Part shown: piece after piece, positions 34,708-39,416 of the stretch | Position numbering within the stretch: position 1 is the first letter of the stretch | Layout: every line of letters starts with the position of its first letter | DNA from: Herbidospora yilanensis | GTDB lineage: Bacteria; Actinomycetota; Actinomycetes; Streptosporangiales; Streptosporangiaceae | Reading direction: 5' to 3' | NCBI RefSeq assembly: GCF_001570565.1 | Contig: NZ_BBXE01000027.1 | Coordinates: 1 to 39,416 of the forward strand | DNA: 39,416 nt | Made by a program: the position numbers and the translations under genes | The notes under the pieces: generated by a model | Told to the model about the DNA's origin: nothing | Seen by the model: the letters and a program-made list of their open reading frames with translations, nothing else | The model's database searches: none

Positions 34708-34713
34708 ATGGTA
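34708..34713 (-). promoter_or_regulatory. -10-like hexamer of hydrolase copy B
   Basis: TACCAT (minus strand), CTGCTG, then the GTG at 34701. It sits in the 21-bp gap after the SDR gene stop. Confidence 0.45.
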
Positions 34714-34722
34714 AACGAACGA

Positions 34723-35535
34723 TCACGCCCCGTTACGCCAACGCGCGAGACCGACCGCTTCCGCGCTCGCCTTCCACAGACGTTCGGCCAGGTCGGGGTC
34801 TTTCATGCCGGCCGGCACCTTGTCGGGGCGGTTGTCGCGGAAGTAGGTCCCGGCCAACTTCTCGCCGTCTTCGGAGGTCGCCAGGTAGGCCAGGCGGGCG
34901 GCCGCCTTCTCGACCGGCTCGTGGAGGCCGGGGAGGGTGAGGAGTTTCATGAAGAAGGTTCCGCCGGCGAATGACGTCTTGATGACGCCGGGATGGAAAC
35001 AGGTCGCTTTAGATCCGCGCGCGGCCAGGCCGACGGTGAATAGAGCGTTCGCTTGTTTGGTTTCGCCATACTGCAGCCAGCCGTTCCACCGGCGTCGTTC
35101 TCGTGAGAGGTCGGCGGGGTCGAGGCGGGCCATCTTCGCGGCGCGGGAAGACGTCGTGACGACACGCCCGACACGATCTAGAAGAATATTCGTCAGCAGG
35201 AACGGCGAGAGGTGGTTGACCTGGATCATGAGTTCGTGACCGTCCGCAGTCATGCGGCGGTCGGGGACCATCACGCCGGCGTTGTTCGCCAGAACGTCGA
35301 TCCGGTCGTACTTCGCACGGATTCTGGAGGCCAGATCGCGGACATCGGCCAGGCTCGCGAAGTCCGAAACCTCTACCGTGACCTTACCCTCCGCGACAGA
35401 GCGGACACGTGACGCAGTCGACTCTAAGCGTTCGCGATCCCTCCCGACCAACACAAGTTGGTATCCCTTTCGGGCAAGATCCAGGGCCGCAGCAGCACCA
35501 ACGCCCGAACTGGCCCCGGTGATCACGCTAATCAT
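34723..35535 (-). CDS. Short-chain dehydrogenase/reductase (SDR)
   Basis: 270 residues. Classical SDR layout: ISVITGASSGVGAAAALDLARKG (NAD(P)-binding TGxxxGxG), DVLANNAGVM, VVTTSSRAAKM with the catalytic Ser, and YGETKQANALF with the YxxxK pair. The length and the C-terminal DPDLAERLWKASAEAVGL resemble retinol dehydrogenase/oxidoreductase-like SDRs. The Arg in LVLVGRDRERL after the second strand suggests NADP(H). ATG at 35535 was chosen because GGAGGA lies about 5 nt upstream; an in-frame GTG four codons earlier overlaps that site. Substrate unknown. It is divergent from the conservon and precedes the hydrolase modules on the same strand. Confidence 0.9.
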   Translation of the reverse strand: MISVITGASSGVGAAAALDLARKGYQLVLVGRDRERLESTASRVRSVAEGKVTVEVSDFASLADVRDLASRIRAKYDRIDVLANNAGVMVPDRRMTADGHELMIQVNHLSPFLLTNILLDRVGRVVTTSSRAAKMARLDPADLSRERRRWNGWLQYGETKQANALFTVGLAARGSKATCFHPGVIKTSFAGGTFFMKLLTLPGLHEPVEKAAARLAYLATSEDGEKLAGTYFRDNRPDKVPAGMKDPDLAERLWKASAEAVGLARWRNGA

Positions 35536-35646
35536 CAATTCCTCCACTGCGCTCGAACTGTATCGGTGCTAGTCTCCTGTGCGATCTTCCGGAGGTGCAT
35601 TTCCCCCCAAATGCGGCGCGAGCCTCCACGCACTGCAGGAGTGGCC

Positions 35647-38097
35647 ATGGGTTCAAGAAACCGGTCGATTCGGTTCAAGATCTTTCTCTTGTTGCTTCTG
35701 CCTCTCCTGACGTTGAGCGCACTATGGGGATTCGTCCTCAACCTCACCGTCGGTGACGGGCTGGCACTGTTACGCACGGGCCAGTTGTACGAATCCGTCG
35801 GCGTCAGCTCCACCGATCTGGGGCTCCGGCTCCAGGCCGAGCGCGCCATGGTGGCGGAGCTGCTGAGCCAGAACCGGACGTCCTCCCCCGAGCTCAACGC
35901 GCTGCAGGCGCAGACGACGTCGACCGTGAACTCCTTCGTCAAGGTCGCCACGCTGCCGGACAACCGCTCGATCATGTCCGACAACCTCCAGCGGTCGATG
36001 GACGACCTGCTCGGCTCGCTGGACGAACTCTCGACCATCCGCGACTCGGTCTCCGTCGGCAAGTTCAACGTGTTGCAGTCCATTGTCGCCTACAACGCGA
36101 TCTTGGACGAGCTGTTCGACGTCTACGAGCAGATGGTCCAGATCCCCGACGTGGCCATGTTCCAACAGGCCAGTGCCCTGGTGACCATGGGCACCGCGCA
36201 CGAGATGCTGGCCCGCGAGGACGCCCTCGTGAAGGGCTCGCTGGCGCAGAACCAGATGTCGACCGAGGCGCACAAGGCGTTCGGCGAGTTCGTGGCGCTG
36301 CGCAAGCACTACTACGCCAAGAACCTGCCGACGCTGCTGCCCGACGTGCGCGGGCCGTATGAGCGGGTGCTCAACTCCGACCTCTACGCGCGGTTCTCGG
36401 AGATCGAGGACCTGATCCTCTCGCAGCAGCGGCTGGGCGGCGCGCTGCCGGCCGACGTGATGCGCTGGCAGCCCACCACCGACAGCCTGGTCGGCGAGCT
36501 CGACCGGGCGCGCGGGCCCGCCACCGAGGCGCTCAACACCCACTCGGCCGAGCTGGCGACCGGCATCCTCGGGCGGATCGCCATCGCGGGTGGCGTCGGT
36601 CTGATCGCCGTCGTGGCGACGATCGTCTTCTCGGTGCGGTTCGGCCGCCGTCTGGTCGCCGACCTCGCCGACCTGCGCAACGCCGCGCTCGAACTGGCCG
36701 ACGAGCGGCTGCCCCAGGTCGTCGACCGCCTCAAGAAGGGTGAGGACGTCGACGTCGAGCACGAGGCGCCGCCCATCGACGCCGGCGGTTCGATGGAGGT
36801 CGAGGACGTCGGCCACGCGTTCAGCTCCGTCCAGCGGACCGCCATCGAGGCGGCCGTCGGGCAGGCGGCCCTGCGGCGCGGCGTCGGCCACGTGTTCCTC
36901 AACCTGGCCCGCCGCAACCAGAGCCTGCTGCACCGCCAGCTCACCCTGCTCGACTCGATGCAGCGCCGGTCGAAGGACCCGGAGTCGCTGGAGGACCTGT
37001 TCCGCCTCGACCACCTCACGACCCGCATGCGCCGCCACGCGGAAGGCCTCATCATCCTCTCGGGCGCCGCGCCCGGCCGTTCGTGGCGCAAGCCCGTTCC
37101 GGTCGTGGACGTCATGCGCGCCGCCGTCGCCGAGGTCGAGGACTTCACCCGGGTGTCCGTGCTGCCGATGCCGGGCGCCTCGCTGACCGGCGCGGCCGTC
37201 GCCGACGTCGTCCACCTGCTGGCCGAGCTGATCGAGAACGCCACGATCTTCTCGCCGCCGCAGACCAAGGTGCAGGTCCGGGCCGAACTGGTGGCCAACG
37301 GGCTGGTGCTGGAGGTCGAAGACCGCGGCCTCGGGCTGACCCCCGAGGAGTACGCCGAGATCAACGCCAAGCTCGCCGCGCCGCCCGAGTTCGACCTGGC
37401 CGACTCCGACCGGCTCGGCCTGTTCGTGGTCGGCCAGCTCGCGGCCCGCTACGGCATCGGCGTGGTGCTCCGGTCCTCCCCGTACGGCGGCACGACCGCC
37501 ATCGTGCTCATCCCGCGCAGCCTCGTCTCCGACGGGACGCCGGGAGGCGCCGTGCCGTCGCGGAACGACGCGCAGGCCGTGCTGACGCCCGCCGAGAACG
37601 ACGACACGAGCGACCACGAGCCCCGGCACAAGAAGCAGGAGCCCGAAGAGGAGCTCGTCTCCACGGCCGTGGAGGAGCCCCCGGTGGTGGTGGAGCCGGA
37701 GCCCTCTCCCTACTTCACCCCGTCGGAGCGGCGCATCGAGGCGGTCCCGTCCGTCGAGCTGGTGCCGCCGATCGAGCCCGAGGAGAAGCCGGCGCTGTCC
37801 GCGCGCGGCCTGCCCACCCGGACCCGCACCACGGCCGCCCGCCCGACCCTGCCGAACAACATGCCGACCTCGGTCGCCAGCGGCACCCACAACGGGCTGC
37901 CCCGCCGGGTCCGGCAGGCGAACATGGCACCGCAGCTCACAGAGACCCCCTTGACCGCGCCCGTCGCCGAGACGCCGGAGGAAAGATCGCCCGAACAGGC
38001 GCGCGCGATGTTCTCCGCCTTCCAACACGGAGCGCGCAAGGGCCGTGAGGATGCAGACTACGCAGATAACGCGAACGGCGAGAAGGGTGAGGAATGA
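35647..38097 (+). CDS. cvnA: Conservon sensor kinase-like protein (nitrate/nitrite-sensor domain), CvnA
   Basis: 816 residues. A first membrane helix (FKIFLLLLLPLLTLSALWGF) is followed by an extracytoplasmic, mostly helical sensor region of about 250 residues (NIT type), a second helix (LGRIAIAGGVGLIAVVATIVF), a HAMP-like linker, then LARRNQSLLHRQLTLLD and DHLTTRMRRHAEGLIIL. A HATPase domain follows: N box ELIENATIFSPP, G1 EDRGLGL and G2 RLGLFVVGQLA. The last 200 residues are Pro/Glu-rich and disordered. Such proteins start the CvnABCD complexes of actinomycetes, which link a membrane sensor to a small GTPase. The ATG at 35647 has GGAG about 6 nt upstream. Its stop overlaps the cvnB ATG (ATGA). 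Confidence 0.9.
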   Translation: MGSRNRSIRFKIFLLLLLPLLTLSALWGFVLNLTVGDGLALLRTGQLYESVGVSSTDLGLRLQAERAMVAELLSQNRTSSPELNALQAQTTSTVNSFVKVATLPDNRSIMSDNLQRSMDDLLGSLDELSTIRDSVSVGKFNVLQSIVAYNAILDELFDVYEQMVQIPDVAMFQQASALVTMGTAHEMLAREDALVKGSLAQNQMSTEAHKAFGEFVALRKHYYAKNLPTLLPDVRGPYERVLNSDLYARFSEIEDLILSQQRLGGALPADVMRWQPTTDSLVGELDRARGPATEALNTHSAELATGILGRIAIAGGVGLIAVVATIVFSVRFGRRLVADLADLRNAALELADERLPQVVDRLKKGEDVDVEHEAPPIDAGGSMEVEDVGHAFSSVQRTAIEAAVGQAALRRGVGHVFLNLARRNQSLLHRQLTLLDSMQRRSKDPESLEDLFRLDHLTTRMRRHAEGLIILSGAAPGRSWRKPVPVVDVMRAAVAEVEDFTRVSVLPMPGASLTGAAVADVVHLLAELIENATIFSPPQTKVQVRAELVANGLVLEVEDRGLGLTPEEYAEINAKLAAPPEFDLADSDRLGLFVVGQLAARYGIGVVLRSSPYGGTTAIVLIPRSLVSDGTPGGAVPSRNDAQAVLTPAENDDTSDHEPRHKKQEPEEELVSTAVEEPPVVVEPEPSPYFTPSERRIEAVPSVELVPPIEPEEKPALSARGLPTRTRTTAARPTLPNNMPTSVASGTHNGLPRRVRQANMAPQLTETPLTAPVAETPEERSPEQARAMFSAFQHGARKGREDADYADNANGEKGEE

Positions 38098-38501
38098 CCG
38101 GGAAAGTCTCGGGGTCCGGCGAACTGAACTGGTTGCTCGATGACCTCATCAGCCGCGTGGGGGCCGTCCGTCAGGCGGTGATCCTCTCCACTGACGGTCT
38201 GGTCGTGGGTGCTTCCCAGGGACTCTCACGTGAAGACAGCGAACACCTGTCGGCTGTGGCCGCCGGGTTCCAGAGCTTGGCCAGGGGGGCCGGACGGCAC
38301 TTCGGCGGCGGTGAGGTCCGCCAGACCATCGTCGAGATGGAGGCCGCGTTCCTGTTCGTGACGGCCGCCGGGCAGGGCACCTGCCTGGCCGTGCTGGCCG
38401 CCTCGGACGCCGACGTCGGCCACATCGCGTACGAGATGGCGATGCTCGTCAAGAGAGTGGGGCAACACATCTCCACCAATCCCCGGCGGGCGACGCCGTG
38501 A
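38094..38501 (+). CDS. cvnB: Roadblock/LC7-domain protein, CvnB
   Basis: 135 residues, one roadblock/LC7 (MglB-like) domain: LNWLLDDLISRVGAVRQAVILSTDGLVVGAS, then LARGAGRHFGGGEVRQTIVEMEAAFLFVTAAGQGTCLAVLAA and YEMAMLVKRVGQHI. In conservons these small cytosolic dimers act with the GTPase, by analogy with MglB as a GTPase-activating protein. It starts at an ATGA overlap with cvnA and its stop overlaps the GTG of cvnC. Confidence 0.95.
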   Translation: MTGKVSGSGELNWLLDDLISRVGAVRQAVILSTDGLVVGASQGLSREDSEHLSAVAAGFQSLARGAGRHFGGGEVRQTIVEMEAAFLFVTAAGQGTCLAVLAASDADVGHIAYEMAMLVKRVGQHISTNPRRATP

Positions 38502-38866
38502 CGCGCAAGGAGTGGCTGGACGACGACGCCGGGCCCGTCGTCCGTCCCTTCGCGCTCATCGGCGGCCGGGCCCGCTCCTCCGGCGACGACCTCGACCTGA
38601 TCGCGCTGATCACCACCACCGGTGTCAGTCCGCGCGACCGGGCCGACATCACGCCGGAGCAGGCCACCATCCTGGAACTGGCGGCCGAGACCGCCTCGGT
38701 CGCCGACATCGCGTCGGATCTGAACCTCGCCCTCGGGGTGGTGCGGGTACTCCTCGGTGATCTGCAAGACCAGGGGCTGGTGCGGGTGCGCCCACCGGCT
38801 CAGGTTGCGCCGCTGCCAAGCGCGCGCATTCTCAAGGAAGTGATCAATGGCCTTCGCGCCCTCTGA
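38498..38866 (+). CDS. cvnC: DUF742 protein, CvnC
   Basis: 122 residues. DUF742 landmarks: VVRPFALIGGRARSSGDDLDLIALI, ISPEQ-like ITPEQATILELAAETASVADIASDLNLALGVVRVLLGDL (a winged-helix-like segment) and the C-terminal ILKEVINGLRAL. Conservon member; it is thought to bind the other Cvn proteins or DNA, but its biochemical role is not settled. The start is GTG at 38498 (GTGA overlap with the cvnB stop). Its end overlaps cvnD by 20 bp. Confidence 0.94.
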   Translation: MTRKEWLDDDAGPVVRPFALIGGRARSSGDDLDLIALITTTGVSPRDRADITPEQATILELAAETASVADIASDLNLALGVVRVLLGDLQDQGLVRVRPPAQVAPLPSARILKEVINGLRAL

Positions 38867-39416
38867 CGAGCCGGTCGCTCTCAAGATCCTCGTCGCCGGC
38901 GGCTTCGGCGTCGGCAAGACCACGCTGGTCGGGGCGATCAGCGAGATCCGCCCGCTGCGGACCGAAGAAGTGTTGTCCGACCGCGGCGTGGGCGTGGACG
39001 ACCTCGACGGCGTCGAGGCGAAGACGACCACCACGGTCGCCATGGACTTCGGCCGGATCACGATCCGCGAGGGACTCGTCGTCTACCTGTTCGGCACGCC
39101 CGGCCAGGAGCGTTTCTGGTTCATGTGGGACGAGCTGTCCTACGGCGCGCTGGGCGCGGTCGTGCTGGCCGACACCCGCAGGCTGACCGACTGCTTCCCG
39201 TCGATCGACTACTTCGAGCAGCGGGGCACTCCGTTCATCGTGGCGGTCAACTGCTTCGACGGCGCCGAGCGCTACGAGCCCGACGACGTCCGCATCGCGC
39301 TCGACCTCGATCCGGAGATCCCGGTCATGCTCTGCGACGTGCGCCGCCGGGCGTCGGCCAAGGTCGTCCTGGTGACCCTGGTCGAGCACGCGCTGAAGAC
39401 CCTCACCGCCACCCAG
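38847..39416 (+). CDS. cvnD: Small Ras-like GTPase, CvnD, 3' end cut by window edge
   Basis: 190 codons visible, no stop before the edge; CvnD proteins are usually just under 200 residues, so only the last few are missing. G-box landmarks: ILVAGGFGVGKTTLVGAI (P loop), KTTTTVAMDFG (switch I), YLFGTPGQERFWFMWDEL (G3, with FGTPGQ in place of DTPGQ) and IVAVNCFDGAE (in place of NKxD), then VMLCDVRRRAS. The altered G3 and G4 are typical of this bacterial subgroup. ATG at 38847 has AAGGAAG 6 nt upstream and overlaps the end of cvnC. With cvnA-C it forms a sensor-to-GTPase complex at the membrane. Confidence 0.93.
   Translation, partial: MAFAPSDEPVALKILVAGGFGVGKTTLVGAISEIRPLRTEEVLSDRGVGVDDLDGVEAKTTTTVAMDFGRITIREGLVVYLFGTPGQERFWFMWDELSYGALGAVVLADTRRLTDCFPSIDYFEQRGTPFIVAVNCFDGAERYEPDDVRIALDLDPEIPVMLCDVRRRASAKVVLVTLVEHALKTLTATQ

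Overview
The window is a very GC-rich chromosomal segment (strong G/C bias at third codon positions, frequent GTG/TTG starts) with the gene content of a filamentous actinomycete. A conservon (sensor kinase-like / roadblock / DUF742 / GTPase), actinobacterial ECF sigma and NYN genes, and the order dedA-fba-DUF3151-purA, which is also the order I recall around fba in mycobacteria, point to Actinomycetota. A Streptosporangiales-like host is my best guess, but it is only an inference. I see no rRNA, tRNA, CRISPR array, transposase or phage gene. Many genes have a TANNNT hexamer 6-8 nt before the start codon and no Shine-Dalgarno sequence, as expected for leaderless transcripts.

Region 1 (1-10 kb) is housekeeping: an NYN-domain protein (cut by the left edge), an ECF sigma factor, pyrE, a small membrane protein, a DedA protein, fba with a DasR/dre-like operator, a DUF3151 protein, purA with a terminator hairpin in its leader, a glycerophosphodiester phosphodiesterase, CorA and purD. 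Region 2 (9.9-16.5 kb) is mixed: a Phd-like antitoxin with a frame-disrupted RelE-like toxin behind a 34-bp palindrome, a 482-bp gene-poor gap, a divergent MurA-type enolpyruvyl transferase, a three-part regulator, a secreted Pro-rich protein with three Cys-bounded domains, and an EamA transporter next to a HisC-type aminotransferase.

Region 3 (17.6-30.9 kb) reads as a cell-surface glycan locus: polysaccharide deacetylase, two membrane acyltransferases, a Nudix-winged-helix regulator, an exported DUF4434-like protein, two GT4 glycosyltransferases, a UDP-ManNAc/UDP-glucose-type dehydrogenase, UDP-GlcNAc 2-epimerase and a large CgeB-GT2 fusion. Epimerase plus dehydrogenase would supply UDP-ManNAc and UDP-ManNAcA. 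The glycosyltransferases, acyltransferases and deacetylase would assemble and decorate the polymer.

Region 4 (31.1-34.7 kb) is the most unusual part: a tandem duplication of a two-gene module, each made of a DUF1023-type alpha/beta hydrolase whose stop codon overlaps (ATGA) the start of a small lipid- or membrane-anchored protein with two conserved cysteines. One hydrolase copy carries a one-base deletion. Region 5 (34.7 kb to the end) has an SDR oxidoreductase and a divergent conservon cvnABCD, with cvnD cut by the right edge.
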